Positions 12,601 to 25,012 of a stretch of 64,000 nucleotides of DNA are shown here, one piece after another. Under the pieces are notes generated by a model, which searched no databases, was not told the DNA's origin, and saw only the letters and a program-made list of their open reading frames with translations. This stretch comes from Gonatopus flavifemur (taxonomy: Eukaryota; Arthropoda; Insecta; Hymenoptera; Dryinidae): contig JAFFJZ010000003.1 of NCBI GenBank assembly GCA_018340375.1, forward strand, positions 2,542,001 through 2,606,000, given 5' to 3'. Made by a program: the position numbers and the translations under genes. Numbering within the stretch: the first letter of the stretch is position 1; each line of letters begins with the position of its first letter.

Positions 12601-15344
12601 ATATTGGACTCTATGAACACTAATTACTGAAGTGCTGCGTGTGACTTTACTGATCTTCAAGCAATTTAAAAAATAATCCATATTCCAATGCGATCAACTT
12701 TACTTCTAATTCAATCGCTTTCATCTTCGTCAAAATCGCTTCATTGATTTTTTTTTGTTTTTCTTTTAGTTTCCAACTTATTTCATGTTTGAGCAGTGTT
12801 TCCACGTGCATGAAAAAATTTTATCATTGGTATGTATTTTGGTTTATTATTTGAATATTCCTTCCTCTTAATTCCTGTAAAAATTCTGGATTGAAAGGGA
12901 TTGAGTATTAAACAGATGAATATAAGTGTCCAGTGATGTGATTCAATTTTCAATCCCTGTCAATCGCTCAGAGATCGTACAGGTTTTTGAATGAAGCTAT
13001 TATTGTCATTCATAACACTTATTCCATTCAATTACTCGTAATGAGTGATCAAGTATGTGTCAGTGTATATAATTTCCGTAAATAAATTTCGTTGATTGAA
13101 ATTGATATAATCGATTCTCTCTAATTTTTTTAAGTGGAAATTTGTTTAATAAATACTTTTTCCGTATATTTATCATATACTCGAGAAGAAATTGTTTTGG
13201 TTTTAATGAAACTCCATGTCGACGTTCCTTGCGTTTCTTGAGTTGTGCCAATTTTCGAAAAACAAAGCATTACATGGATACATAAATATATGAAATTTTT
13301 AAGAAAACGCAAACTCCATTGATCAATTTTGAACTCGTTTCAAGTTAACCAATGGAATATTATTCCAATTGATGAAATGAAGTACTTGATTGATCTAAAA
13401 AAATATTTTATAGATACCATTGGATGCAATATTTTTTTGTATCAATGACTTTTTTCCCTCAGTGTATAAAATATTCTTTTGGAGATGCTCCACAATCTTG
13501 TCGCTGTATCACGCATTAAATGCAAGTCGTACAGAGACAATATGCAGATCATACGAATGGACCGTGTTTTTTTCTTATTGTGGCACGCCACATTTATGTA
13601 CATCAAAGTATATCCTCCGAGAGTGCTTTAAAGTGGTGAAAATTGAATATGAAACGAAAGAGAAGTAAAAGTCTGGATAGCTTTAATGGTCAAAGTATTT
13701 TTCTGACCATAAAATTTGAATGGTTTGAATCTCAACGGAAAAAAACTTTCATCCTTCTTTCTTCACCATATTTTTGCAATACATACACGCTTTGAAGGAT
13801 TTTCATTAATTAAAAGATAAATTCATTTAATCTGAATTTAGGTTCAATGATTTCAAAAATTTTTAATTGTAGAATATAATTTAGTGTTTGGGTAAATTTC
13901 AGAAATTATGAATTCTACTTGGTGATATTGAATGACTAACATGATTCATTTCTGCTACGCACATAAGAGTGATTGCTTTAATTTGAACTAAGATATTTAA
14001 TTCAATTAATGTGTGTTTCATTAAGGATTGCATTTTTCTGAATATGGTTTTTTTGAATTTGTAAAAAATTTGGCAGTGTTAGAAAAAGGCCATCCCGAAT
14101 GGTGTTATTTCAACTCCAAATCTACTTCTAATCGCATAAAATGATCCATTTACCATCAATAGATTTTTTTTTATATCTTCATGAAGACTTGAACAAAAAT
14201 TATCCAGTTAAACCTCCAGTTTAATTGAACTAGAAAAGTTATTTAAATCCATACTATTAAAGTTGAAATCGTTCATTAAAATAAATTAAAAAATTAAGAA
14301 TTATTTAAATTCAATACATTTGTCAACATTATCATAAGATAACCTCCGTATAAATCACTCTAATAATTTTTAAGGTTATTACAAGGCTTGAAGAATGATC
14401 CTGCTAGGGAAGTCCTAGCAAACGCGACTGTAGGGATTTCAAAGGGCCAGTAATAGCTCTTTACCGGCATTGCACAGCCATCAACGACTGATTGGAACAC
14501 CAATAACCATTCCTTGTAGAGTTTTTTGTTGAATAAATCATTTTTGCGGCAACGCTGTTCATAAAAACATACGCTATATCAGATTGAACTCATCTTTCGT
14601 TCCAATCAACATTCCGAAGTTCGACATTCACTACCAAGCAAATGCCCACTTCCTTTTTTAAACAAAAAATCAATTGAATTGAGAGCAAGTTTACCTATAT
14701 TGTTCTATCACGGCTTTTAAAAAATAAATATTTAGAATTTACGAGAATCATATCTTAAGGTATAAATATATTTCTACATATCATGTTGTATTTTTCCAGA
14801 GAAAAGAGTGAATCTTACTCTATGGAAAGAATAGATAACAATGGAGTCCAAATGGTACAATATGCTGTTTCCGAAAGAGGGATTCTGAGATCTCTATCCG
14901 TACAACCTACAAGCCCAAGTGCTTCCCGAAGTCCAAGGTAGAGAATAATTTATTACAATAATTTGAAAAAATACATATTCCCGAAGAATTCAAATGTACG
15001 AAAGTGCAAAGTTCGATTAACCATTGGTGAAAACAAAGCGTGCAACGAAAAATTCAGACAAAACGTTTGATAACTGATTAGCCAATTAAAAAAAATATCC
15101 AAACTTTGAAGAGTTCATTTTCATGTTTTATGATTTGAGTAAAAACTTAATCACAATCATTATTTTCTAATGCTTTCAGAATCTCCACGGAGCGTTCTAA
15201 CCCGTATATCCGACCCAATCCACCCCCTTATATTGGATCGAACAATGCGTAAGTATGAACTCAAATATTCAACATTTCCTCAGTCATTTTCGAAACTAAT
15301 GCTCAGTTTTCCTCATTAGAACGGGGATTCGTGCGGATTTCTGA
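3678..15344 (+). CDS. Scgalpha: Alpha/epsilon-sarcoglycan (nine coding exons)
   Basis: Single-pass plasma-membrane glycoprotein of the dystrophin-associated sarcoglycan complex in muscle. Coding exons: 3678-3801, 4936-5075, 5142-5317, 6062-6163, 8967-9135, 9444-9697, 14800-14937, 15180-15248, 15320-15344, giving 398 residues against about 390-440 in the family. A hydrophobic leader occupies residues 1-15. The extracellular cadherin-like part carries DLPSWIHY (58-65), FLYGVPPND (75-83), NKRTYETR (95-102), MRLGSSVPFS (184-193), PTCNFKRTTEERHFR (210-224) and DWCFFRL (231-237), all recognisable alpha/epsilon-sarcoglycan landmarks. One membrane helix spans about 291-316. The cytosolic tail ends with PPPY and then TGIRADF. 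Every junction keeps codon phase. The weakest splice call is the acceptor at 9442-9443, which lies in an A-rich stretch. The ATG lies 17 bases after an AG acceptor, suggesting an upstream non-coding exon. Introns of 2.8 kb (6164-8966) and 5.1 kb (9698-14799) contain no other gene that I recognise. Confidence 0.88.
12527..12598 (+). other. Possible 72-nt cassette exon of the sarcoglycan gene
   Basis: Inside the 5.1-kb intron a segment has a T-rich acceptor (ctttgtag at 12519-12526) and a donor cag|gtatat at 12599. It is exactly 72 nt, stop-free in the required frame, and its phase fits both neighbouring exons. It would insert 24 mostly charged residues (including VDPESERYFHELF) just after the transmembrane helix. 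The mammalian family has no equivalent that I recall. Chance is possible, so confidence is moderate. Confidence 0.4.
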
Positions 15345-15460
15345 CTACACGAGCAACCAGCAAAAACATGGTTTTGCTGAAAGTTACACGCATACTGATA
15401 CATCACTGTTGGAAATGTTTTGAAATTCAATATTTTCCAATTCTTGATAATTGAAATGAG

Positions 15461-15466
15461 AATAAA
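15461..15466 (+). terminator. Polyadenylation signal for the sarcoglycan gene
   Basis: A canonical AATAAA lies 117 bases after the sarcoglycan stop codon. It is the first one on this strand downstream of the stop and is the likely 3' end signal. Confidence 0.5.
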
Positions 15467-15627
15467 TTCAAATGTAGCTGAATTTTTTATTTTGCTTCAT
15501 ATTTTGGTCGCTGAAATTTCATTCAGATGTCATTGAAATTTCAATAAATTTTTCAGTTACATGAATAAATTTTGCTCCTATTACAAGTAATTGGAAGTTC
15601 AATCAGAAATTTCTAACAGTGATCTAC

Positions 15628-15819
15628 ATGAAGCTGAAACTAGCGGGGGTGAGCTAGAAGTGGGTTGATGTAACTTTGAATTGAATTGCCCTTTGAAAGA
15701 TTTAAGAAGCTAAATTGCATACTCAAAAGCCACCTAATCAGCTTTTGGTATGCACAATATTTAAATCAAGTCGAATTCAAAGTTATATCAATCCACCGCT
15801 AGTTTCGTTTCAGCTTCGT
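15628..15819. mobile_element. Palindromic MITE downstream of sarcoglycan
   Basis: The left arm from 15628 (atgaagctgaaactagcgg) pairs with the right arm ending at 15819 (agtttcgtttcagcttcgt). The complementarity continues inward through the gttgatgtaactttgaatt segment and again around a centre with gcatactcaaaagcc / cttttggtatgc. The unit is about 190 bp, nearly all foldback and non-coding. It has no clear long target duplication. Confidence 0.65.
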
Positions 15820-17602
15820 CACGTCTACGTACACAAATGTAGCAATAAGTCTGCAGACTTATACAATTTGGCTTTTGTTGGGACAATGAAACACAGTTGA
15901 AACATCGTAATCGTTACAATGTATCCTCCTTTGAAAATGTCGCATCGAAATCATGACTATTTGATCTTTCCGGGCAGTACAAATGGATTGATTGATTAAT
16001 AAATAATGCTGCTGTTTAACTCACTATGTCAAAATTTAAGAGATTGTAAATGAAGACTAGAATTTTTAATCATTATCGCATATCATATTTCAATAATGAA
16101 ATGTATTGTCTAATGAAATGTATCTTAGAAACGATTATATTATATTGTGAGAAAAGAATAGGGAAAAAGGAATTTTATTGATAATAAAAGTTCTTTATAA
16201 ATTTACAAAGAAGTTTGAATTATATGAAAGCTTTCCATCTCTCTTTTAAGACTCCTTAAGGGGGTATTCTGGTCCAGACGCACGAATTTTAGGCATTTTT
16301 CAAGTGTGATGAAAACAACAAACAACATTTTTAGTGTCCATTTTTCCCTCAGATATTCGTTCGTGTTCTCACAGTGAACACTGAGATTTTCAGTAAAAAA
16401 ACATCCAGAATTAGAAAAGTTACAGAAGGATAAAGTGGGGGGTGAAAATAAAATCATGCACCCTGATTGACATGATTGAGATGGTTCTAGTGATCTGGAA
16501 CAAAAACTGAGGGATTCTGAATTGGCGAGGATGCCGTTATCGCCCGTGCCTCGGAGAAGAAGGAACACATTTTTTTAGCAAAATAGTGGCTCTTTGAAAA
16601 AAAAAATTCAATTTTCGACCTGTCTTTCTCAGTTTACTTTCGATTATTTTTGGGTTTGGTAAAAATTCGGTCGGAAAATGGTTATCCAAATGGTTTTTAC
16701 CATACAATGACCTATTTGTGACCGAAAACTAATGATTGCTTAGAACAAATCTGCCACCAAAATAAAAAAAAATAAAAAAATTTGGTTCGTTTTTAGAATC
16801 TTTTTGGTATTTTTGAGGTAAAAACCCAGAAAATCACCACGAAATAACCAAAAAATCAACAAAATTGAGATCGGTTGAATTTTGGTTGGATTTTGGTCAA
16901 TTTTTGTTGGAAAAAATGTCCCACGCGACCAACAAGTTACATTTACATTTCTGGCAATCTCTTATTTTCCTTAGAAATCGACGCATCCGATAACATTCTG
17001 ATATCTTTATGTTAACCTTCCGAAAGGTCTATCTGACCTCTTACACATATTTAGAAGATCTTCAAGAACAGGGTCACTATAATCCCATTCGATCGTTTTG
17101 ATCTGAATATTTTTACAGGGGTAGTTTTAATGTAAATCTGCCGTACTTTTGGCAGAATTTGGCGTAAATGCATTCCCACAAGGGCTGTAATCTACAGTCT
17201 TTTGCATGTCATTTTAATGATAAAATACTCTATTTTTTCATATAAATCATATGATTTACTTATAATCTACGTAACTCACGTACTTTACATTTTGATGATG
17301 CATGAATTCCAAGCACTGCGCCTTGCCTCTCAATTTCAAATGATAACTAACCTCACTTGCGGAATTTGTACTAACCTAACTTACAAAAATGCAAGACGCA
17401 AGCGCCAACCGACGAAATATAGTGGATTTTCTACTCCCACGCCAGGTATTCAACATCTTTGGAGTGGTTCTAATAAAATGTATAAGATGTTTCAATGTCG
17501 TTATAAAAAATTCACCCTCTATAGTGAGTGATTCAATAAACATCAATAATCAAGAACAAAAACAAATTATTTTTAAACCCCTTTTGATTGTTGATTTGAA
17601 AA
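15820..17602. other. Intergenic DNA before wolframin
   Basis: No supported gene. The 16.2-16.6 kb antisense ORF shows no domain or conserved motif. 16.6-16.9 kb is rich in TTTTGG-type low-complexity runs. The last 200 bases must hold the wolframin promoter and leader, but I see no canonical TATA box. Confidence 0.5.
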
Positions 17603-20600
17603 ATGGCCGGTATTGTTCCATTATCTGGAAGATCTGACAGAAAACAATGGGAATTACATGGTAACTATAACTGACTTTAGTTATTTAACATTTACATAAT
17701 ATTAACAATTTTTGATACTTATAGTTGAATCTCCTCACAATATAAATCGATTGGTATATGATTGTTTTCCATTTTGAAAGAGGTAAATAATTCATCTGTG
17801 AAGAAGGAGAAGGAGAAGAAAAAGAAAAAGAAGCAGTGTTTTGTTTGTAAACACATAAGTCGATCCCAATTGCGTACCTCTGTTGCCATTTCTTTCTCAA
17901 TCTCAAAAACAAGATTTTTGGAGATAAAAATTTTTCTTTCCGATTCGTATCTTCTGTTTCATTTGAGAATTTGAAAATTATATTCCGATTCATTCTCACA
18001 TTTGTAATAGAATTTATAAGGAATATATTTTACACAATTCTGCGTTATTTACAAAATAAATATGACTTTGGAGAAATTTTGTCAATTTCATTTTTAAAAA
18101 TCAGCATAGAAAATTCATATTCATCTTTTCTTACAGATGGTCCACGCAGTTCTCTTAGACGATTTCGATCTCAGTTAGCCGAAGACGGTTGTCCCGAGTC
18201 TCAAGTAGTTTTAGCTAAACAACTGTTGGAAGAAGGATGCGGTTAGCAAATGATATTTTTTACAAAATTAGAAATGCTGTACAAACTTTATTATGTTCAT
18301 TTTTGTGTGTTCAGAACAAGACGTGGATAAGGAAGAAAATGCAAAATTAGGTGTATACTGGTTGACTAAAGCATCCGAACAAGGGAATTTAGAAGCAACT
18401 GAGATTTTGAAATCATGTTTAGCTACCGGTCGTGGTATTACAGAGGATAACTATTATGACGTCAAACGATGTTTAGATACGACTCAAGATGAGAAACTTG
18501 CTAGAAGAGCGGCAAAACAAATGTTCACTAGCTTATCCAATGGAGAGGATTTCATTACGACGCAACAATTACAAAGACAGATGAGAGATCTAGCATTTCC
18601 ATCGACCAGTAAATTTGCATCGTATCCAGTTCATCCTCGAAATATTTCTCAAAAAGGACTCAACGATGTTGTAAATGGAAAATCTCAATCTAATGGTTCC
18701 TCCAAAGATTCTATAGATTCAAAAAATGAAGATAAAGAAATAAACAATACTATCCATGGTAAGATTTTCTTTATAAACATTCATATTTTATTATGTACGT
18801 TAATAGATGTGTATTTATATGTAAATAAAATTCATATTTCAGATTGGTCAGATTATCAAGGTGAAAAAATTACAGAAGCGGCATTAGTGTCGGCTGCTAC
18901 GAGTTACGCTAGGGGGATGCTTCCTATCGTATCGCATGCTCTTTGCATGTTAGATCCAACGCAAATGGCATTAGAAACCGTACCATTGTTACAAAGGCCT
19001 TTTATTTATCCTTTTGCTTCGTTGAAACATTTATACGTATGGTTAGTGGAAACGCTTGGTCAAAGAGGAACAAGTCTGAAAAAACTCCTCTTCGCATCGA
19101 ATTTACATGTTTTACTTTTATTATTGCTTTATTCTTTATTCGGGACTGAAAGTATTGTCCTCTTTATCCCAATGATTCTTTATTACCTATCTTTTATCAT
19201 AATGGTTATAGCAACTTTTCAAATGATTCAAAGAAAACGCGAGTTGAATCATTTTCGTATTTGGTCAGGATTATTTCTCGGTTATTCAGGTGGGAATTTG
19301 AATCCAGAAGAAGCAGAATATCAGTTTTGTTGCAACAATTTAAAACCTTATGGTCACTTTTTTCTTGCTTTGTTAACGAATTTAATGATCTATCCCCTCA
19401 TAGCTCATCAGTGGACACCTCAATCTGAATTCACTGTCATAGCAGTGAGTTTAACTTTAATGACTTTGTTGAATTTTATGTGGAATAGCTCTTCCGAATT
19501 TCCCGACTTTCTAGCTCTCTTTAGTTTTGGGGTGAATGTCCTCGCAAAATACCCATACGAAACTGATATCGTCGTTGCTCAAAGTTGGCGATTTTTAGAC
19601 ATAAGGGTACCCACTTTCGCCTCTTACGTCGTAGGTAATGGAATAGAGTTTTGTCTTAATTTTCGAGCGGTTTTTTATCTCTTGATCCCGGCTGTGTTTG
19701 TTAAAATGGCAGCTAGAGATAATTGGCGAGGCACATACAAAACTCTTATTCCTCATTGCGTTACTTTGAGTTGGTGGCAAATTGCGATTTTCAGTTCCCA
19801 AGGTGCCACATGGTACGGCCTAATAAGAAGCGCTCTCGCGTTAGTCGGGATGGTCATGTTTTTACCAATCGCTGGTATAGCTTCCATTATTTTGCCTATC
19901 GTTGCTGCCATTAAATATTTATCGGAAAACGATATAGCTATGAGAATAGCAGTTACAGCCATCTTAGGAGGAGTACCGTTCTTCGCGTCTTGGTATTTGA
20001 GGAGAACCAGAGCTTCTCGATTCAATTGGATCATCACTTTCATTCAGGTACAAGCATGCAGTTTAAAATTCACAAATGTTAATTTATCTCAACTCGGAAA
20101 AACTTGTTCGATCATACTCTTTTTCAGTTGACTCTGAGTTTAACGGCAGGCATGTTCTTGACATGGCCTCTGCTAATGGGATACAAGCAAGAATCTGATC
20201 TGAAATCTTACGAAACGCCTTCGTTAAGCTGGGAACAGTATCAAGAATTTTGTCATCAACCCGCGTGGGAAGAATTATCTTCGAAAGCTCAAGTTCAAAT
20301 GCAATGCGCTCATTTGGAAAGTATACCTGTGTCGTGGGAAGGCTATATCACAAATATTCAGTTAAAGTCCATCAGAAATAATATCGCTTTCATAATGAAT
20401 AGACTTCCCGATAGCGTTAGAATACCGTTAAGTTGTACATATGGTGAACCGTACAAAGAAAATTGTCAACTTGGGAATGAAATCTATAGAAAAAAGTGTC
20501 AACATCTTTCTGAAATTCAGAAGAAGAAACACAAGTGCCACTTTGCCGCTTGGAATCAGTATGAATTCGAAATATCTGTTAAGATGAAGAGTGGGATGTG

Positions 20601-20916
20601 GAGAAATAATCCAGAAATTTTATTAGTCGCTGATCATTCCTTTACAAATTTTAGTCAACAACTTTTACCGGATGACAAAATTTGGTTTTCCGGTACCCTT
20701 ATGAATACTGGATTGGAAAAAGAATCTTTACTCGGGGGTACAAAGCCGCATATACAATTGGAAGAAATAGGCTGCCTGGCGTGTCATTCGATGCATTTGA
20801 CATCATATAAGAGGGATAAATATGACATAACGTTGAGTTCAATAACCAGAGATTTTTGTCTCGGTGTAAAGACTGTATTGAATTTCTTATTGAATCCAAT
20901 TGTACTGTTCAAATAA
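17603..20916 (+). CDS. WFS1: Wolframin, ER multi-pass membrane protein (five exons)
   Basis: Wolframin is an ER membrane glycoprotein involved in calcium balance and the unfolded-protein response. Coding exons: 17603-17660, 18137-18241, 18315-18758, 18843-20047, 20128-20916, giving 866 residues (human about 890). Exons join in phase 1, 1, 1, 0. The cytosolic N-terminal part (about 25-115) has Sel1-like repeats with AEDGCPESQVVLAKQLLEEG and KLGVYWLTKASEQGNLEATE. A block of hydrophobic helices runs from about residue 285 to 640, with family-like GYSGGNLNPEEAEYQFC and ARDNWRGTYK. The luminal C-terminal domain starts near LSWEQYQEFC and keeps several cysteines, the CTYGEPYKENC segment and GCLACHSM, ending in a hydrophobic tail. 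The start is chosen because the short first exon MAGIVPLSGR... splices in phase to the repeats. Oddity: the third intron is 84 nt, stop-free and in frame (see findings). Confidence 0.95.
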
Positions 20917-22240
20917 TTTTGAAAGTATCAAGTTCCATTTATATTTCTAATGTCAATATTTTTGTATAAAGTTTTGATATTTCAATAATACTTTCTTTTT
21001 CTTCCAGTAGGTAATTATATTTTTGTTATCTCAATCATACTCGAGTGCTGTCGCATCGGTCATTCATTTCAGGCTTTGTTTATAAAAAAAATTCAATTCT
21101 TTCTGAATAGATGAAATTAGTTCGAGTCGCCTGATGTGACTCTCAACTGTTATATTTCATTTAAAAGGATATCAGCACCCCGATTTTAATGAATTGTTAC
21201 TTTTTCAAATCATTTAGAATTAGGTGAAATTTACTGCTTTTTATTTGAAACATTTATTTTGATCTTAAGGGTCTGGGCCTTCATTGATAAGCGAACGAAC
21301 CAAAATCAGCTGTATAGCTCAATCTTCAAGCAACTTCCATTTTTTTCCGATTCCGAATATCTTTTCTCCCATATTTAGTAAACAAAGTTGAACACCGATG
21401 TAAAATCATAGAAAATCCAAGACACCAAACTTCCCAAATCTATGTCTCATTAAAAAAAACAAAAAAATAATATTAAAAAAATTTTTGGCGCTGATATCTT
21501 CTTAGTTCAATATTTTAAATGCTAAGAAGAATTGTGTGTATATTCGTTCTTCTTTTCACGCATATGTCATTTATCAAACACATGTACTATATCTTTGATT
21601 GAAGTTGAAACCTTTTCGATTAACAGATGAGGTAGATTTTTTGTGTAAAAATGTCAGTATTGGAGAGTATAATACATGTATAAGGTCATTAGATGTGTAA
21701 TATGAACATAAATGCATGAATTGCATCACTTTTATGTTACCGTTGTTTCAGGCGTCTTGAATTACTATCAAGGCTTGAAGAGAAGAAAAGAAATTCTTAG
21801 AAGCTTCATTTAATTTCAATCAATACATATAATCCTTTCTGAAATAAGTTTAAGGGAATGTCAGTAGGAACAGGATTTGAGCCAATTCTTTTCAACAAAC
21901 TCATCTAAACAATGTAATATTTCTATCACAAAAACCTGGAAGAATATAGCGATAACCAAAAAACCAAGAATATTGAGAAATATTTTGATGAAATTATGAT
22001 ATTGTGTTTGTTATTGTGGCATTGTTGGCACTAAATGACTGTAACACTGGTAATTCAATTTAATAACCTCAGAGAAATGTCCAACATTGGCACTACCGAT
22101 GTTCTCTTAAATTCTTAATGTACAGGGTGCAAATCAAGGCCTGTCTATTCTTCTAGAACTCAGAGGCCATTTTTCACTTACTGTGTTTTAAACATTGTGG
22201 ACTGGATGAGAATTTTTGAATGATGCTTGGAAAATGGACA
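20917..22240. other. Wolframin 3' flank and intergenic DNA
   Basis: AT-rich DNA without recognisable coding potential. No canonical AATAAA follows the wolframin stop closely. TATAAA near 20966 or AATAAT near 20986 are the nearest variant polyadenylation signals. The stretch ends exactly where the 2770-bp tandem duplication starts. Confidence 0.45.
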
Positions 22241-25010
22241 GTTAGTTGATTAAAAATGTTCCTAGTTCGTTAACAATAAACCTACAATAATTCCACAGAA
22301 AATCTTCAAAATATGTTAAATACCATTGAAGGCTTAAGAATCATTACGATATTGTCAAGATAATTGAAGATTTTGAATTATGTGGGAGAATGATTAATTT
22401 ATTTAAGGATTACATTTTGAAATCAATATATTTTTCTAAATATTACTAGCAAGATAGTAAAATTCCACATTTAATGTAATTTCACGTGAGTAGATATTGA
22501 TGTTGAATGAATAATACAAAATGTTGAATTTTAATTAAGAAATATATATATATATAAAAAAATGAGCTGATTTTAAAAAGTAATCACTCCATCGATTGAA
22601 AAAAGTGAATCACAAATTGTTGTTTAGTAAACTCGGTGAACGAAAATCGATTGAACATGTAAATATTGAAAACAATTGCATTCCGCACAAAATATTTATT
22701 TATTCTATACCATTTGAATGATAAATAATGTAATATTACAATATATTAATTTGTTTTATTGTTGATTATGATAATGCAATTGTCAACTAATATTTTAATA
22801 GCATTTGTCACATAAAAACAATACTCTTCAATGAGTTTTCATTGATTGACAAATGCAAAAAATATTAAACAAAATGTAGAAATAGATGTGCCTTAATTTT
22901 TTGTGTGAACGAATGTTCTTGCGTCGGAATACATTTCAATTCCAGTCTACTGGAAAATGATATTTACATTTATTAGTGCATACCTGCTAGCAAACAGAAG
23001 TTCTTGCAACGTGAACGTGATTTCATGTAATTTATATTCAATGTACATAAAATATGTTCTTGGTACAAACTCGTATTATATTCTGAAACCCTAATCATAA
23101 TTATAAGTTTGTTCCAATATCGAATAGACCGATAGACGAATGATACAGGCATGTGAATTGAAGAGGACAAAAATGATTTTCTTGGGTGACTAAAAATGTA
23201 TTTATATTTGGCAACAAATTATGATGCATCACTCTCCTTCGAATACACAGGTCATTAACAAGATAATTATCAAGTGATTGAAACATTCATTCTTTTCATT
23301 CAGTATCTTTTTTACACATTTATAAAAAGAATCATATAATACAGATCTTAAACTTTACGTCGTAAAAATAATTATTTTCATATGTACATTTGTAAAATTG
23401 TTCAGAATGCTGATCCATGTTGAATGTACATATATAACATATGAAACCAAACCTTTTTTGTGAAAACATAGTCTGTAGTATTTTATTTCACTTTTGTGAT
23501 GTATAATCATTATTTAATATCTAAAGACTTCTTGTGTGTGAAAATAATTATATGTTACATCATTTATTTTTCATATAAAATATATATACAGAATGAATGA
23601 GAATATCGTGAAGAATAATTTCATCTACAACTGTTTTGAACGATATTGGAATGTCCAAAAATCAAGTTTTTCCCTTTTTTTGTTTTCCTCGATAAATGAA
23701 AGAACGCTCATTCAACAAATGGGTCATCATGTCCCGGGACTAACCAGTTGAAATATATTATTTTTCTTTCGCGAAATTCGGCTCTATACATCAACATAGT
23801 CACCTCCCATAGCGATACAATCATTCCAACGTTTTTCTAAACTTTCCACGCCTTTCTTATAGAACAATTCGTCTTTTGCCTCAAAATAAGCTTCAGTTGC
23901 GGCTATAACTTCATCATCGGAGCTAAATCTCTTCCCCTGGAGTATCTTTTTGAGATCTGCGAACAGATAGAAGTCAGTTGGGGCTAGGTCAGGTGAATAT
24001 GGAGGGTGTGGAACCAATTCGAATCGTAATTCGTTCAATTTCACCATCGCTTTCATCGACTTGTAAATTGCTGCAGTATCTTGATGGAACAGCGGTTTTT
24101 TCCTCCCCATATGAGGTCTTTTCTGCTTGATCGTGTCATTCAATCTATCCAATAACGCAACGTAGTAATCGCTGTTGATCATTTGGCCCTTAGGAAGAAA
24201 GTCGAGGAGCAAAATTCCGTATGCGTCCCAAAATACAGAGACCATGACCTTGCCCGCTGACTGTTGTATCTTCGGACGCTTTGGCGGGCTTTCGTCCTCT
24301 TTTCTGCACTCGGCTGACGGTGTTTCCGACTCCGGCGTACAGTGATGAATCCATGTTTCATCCACGGTTACGTACCGACGCAAAAAATCCTTTCTATCGC
24401 GCGTGAACAGCTGCAAACAGCGCCCCGAGTCACTAATTCGTTGTTGTTTTTGATCCATCGTGAGCACACGCGGCACCCACTTTGAACAGAGCTTCCTCAT
24501 AATTAAATGCTCATTCAATATAAAGCCCACACGTTCTTTCGATATTTTTACCATGTCAGCTAGCTCACGCAACTTCACTTGTCGATCACTCAGAACGATT
24601 TTGTGGATTTTTTTGATGTTTTCTGGTGTTACCGCCTCATTTGGACGTCCACTGCGTTTTGCATCATCGGTGTCTCTACGACCACGTTTGAAGTCGGCAA
24701 ACCAACGTTTTATTGTGGTTTCCGATGGAGCGGAGTCCTCATAACACTTTTCAAGCCATTGCTTCGTTTGAACGGTATTTTTTCCCATCAAAAAGCAGTG
24801 TAAAATTAAAACACGGAATTGTTTTTGATCCATTGTTTTGAAAATAATAAGTGTAACGTCACTCTTAGCACAATAACTTGCAAACTAATGAATAGAATAT
24901 CATGAAATTTTGATACCTGTATTTTGAAGGTTAGTACTCGCTGAAAAACAGGTGAATGCAGTAAAATCCGCGCCATCTATGTGTTAGGCCCGGGACTTTT
25001 CAGCCCATGT
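22241..25010. repeat. Tandem duplication, unit 1 (AT-rich flank plus mariner)
   Basis: Sequence starting gttagttgattaaaaatgtt at 22241 recurs at 25011, an offset of 2770 bp. The two copies align through about 1.5 kb of AT-rich non-coding DNA (for example cctacaa.aattccacagaaa and the ttcttgcaacgtgaa region) into the mariner and its transposase gene. Differences are scattered substitutions plus several indels. Unit 1 keeps about 75 bp around 22500-22660 that unit 2 lacks. The right edge of unit 1 is the end of a mariner. Confidence 0.85.
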
Positions 25011-25012
25011 GT
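23715..25012 (-). mobile_element. Mariner element 1 (irritans-type), about 1.3 kb
   Basis: The left end starts acaaatgggtcatcatg at 23715 and the right end, read on the minus strand from 25012, starts acacatgggctgaaaag. Both continue into gtcccggg and ..ctaac.ca, so they form imperfect terminal inverted repeats. The right end is followed by TA (25013-25014), the mariner target dinucleotide; the left flank has CA instead, one change from TA. The right end then reads through acacatagatggcgc, which resembles the ends of Himar1-like elements as I remember them. Length 1298 bp is normal for mariner. It encodes one transposase on the minus strand. Confidence 0.85.
23784..24833 (-). CDS. Mariner transposase, DD34D, apparently intact
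   Basis: A 349-residue ORF (family about 345-350) encoding a cut-and-paste transposase. Residues 1-110 form the helix-turn-helix DNA-binding part, with FKRGRRDTDD and SGRP. The linker motif is WVPRVLT (119-125). The catalytic triad is D158 in VTVDETW, D252 in HQDTA and D287 in PDLAPTDF, with 34 residues between the second and third: the DD34D signature of mariner. Two departures from the usual family motifs: WVPRVL where WVPHEL-like is common, and HQDTA where HQDNA is usual. There is no frameshift or premature stop. From residue 119 on it is nearly identical to the transposase at 26474-27583, but before that it is clearly different. Confidence 0.93.
   Translation of the reverse strand: MDQKQFRVLILHCFLMGKNTVQTKQWLEKCYEDSAPSETTIKRWFADFKRGRRDTDDAKRSGRPNEAVTPENIKKIHKIVLSDRQVKLRELADMVKISKERVGFILNEHLIMRKLCSKWVPRVLTMDQKQQRISDSGRCLQLFTRDRKDFLRRYVTVDETWIHHCTPESETPSAECRKEDESPPKRPKIQQSAGKVMVSVFWDAYGILLLDFLPKGQMINSDYYVALLDRLNDTIKQKRPHMGRKKPLFHQDTAAIYKSMKAMVKLNELRFELVPHPPYSPDLAPTDFYLFADLKKILQGKRFSSDDEVIAATEAYFEAKDELFYKKGVESLEKRWNDCIAMGGDYVDV

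Noticed and set aside
16203..16568. 121-codon minus-strand ORF between sarcoglycan and wolframin
   Set aside because: No recognisable domain, no signal of splicing and no neighbouring exons.
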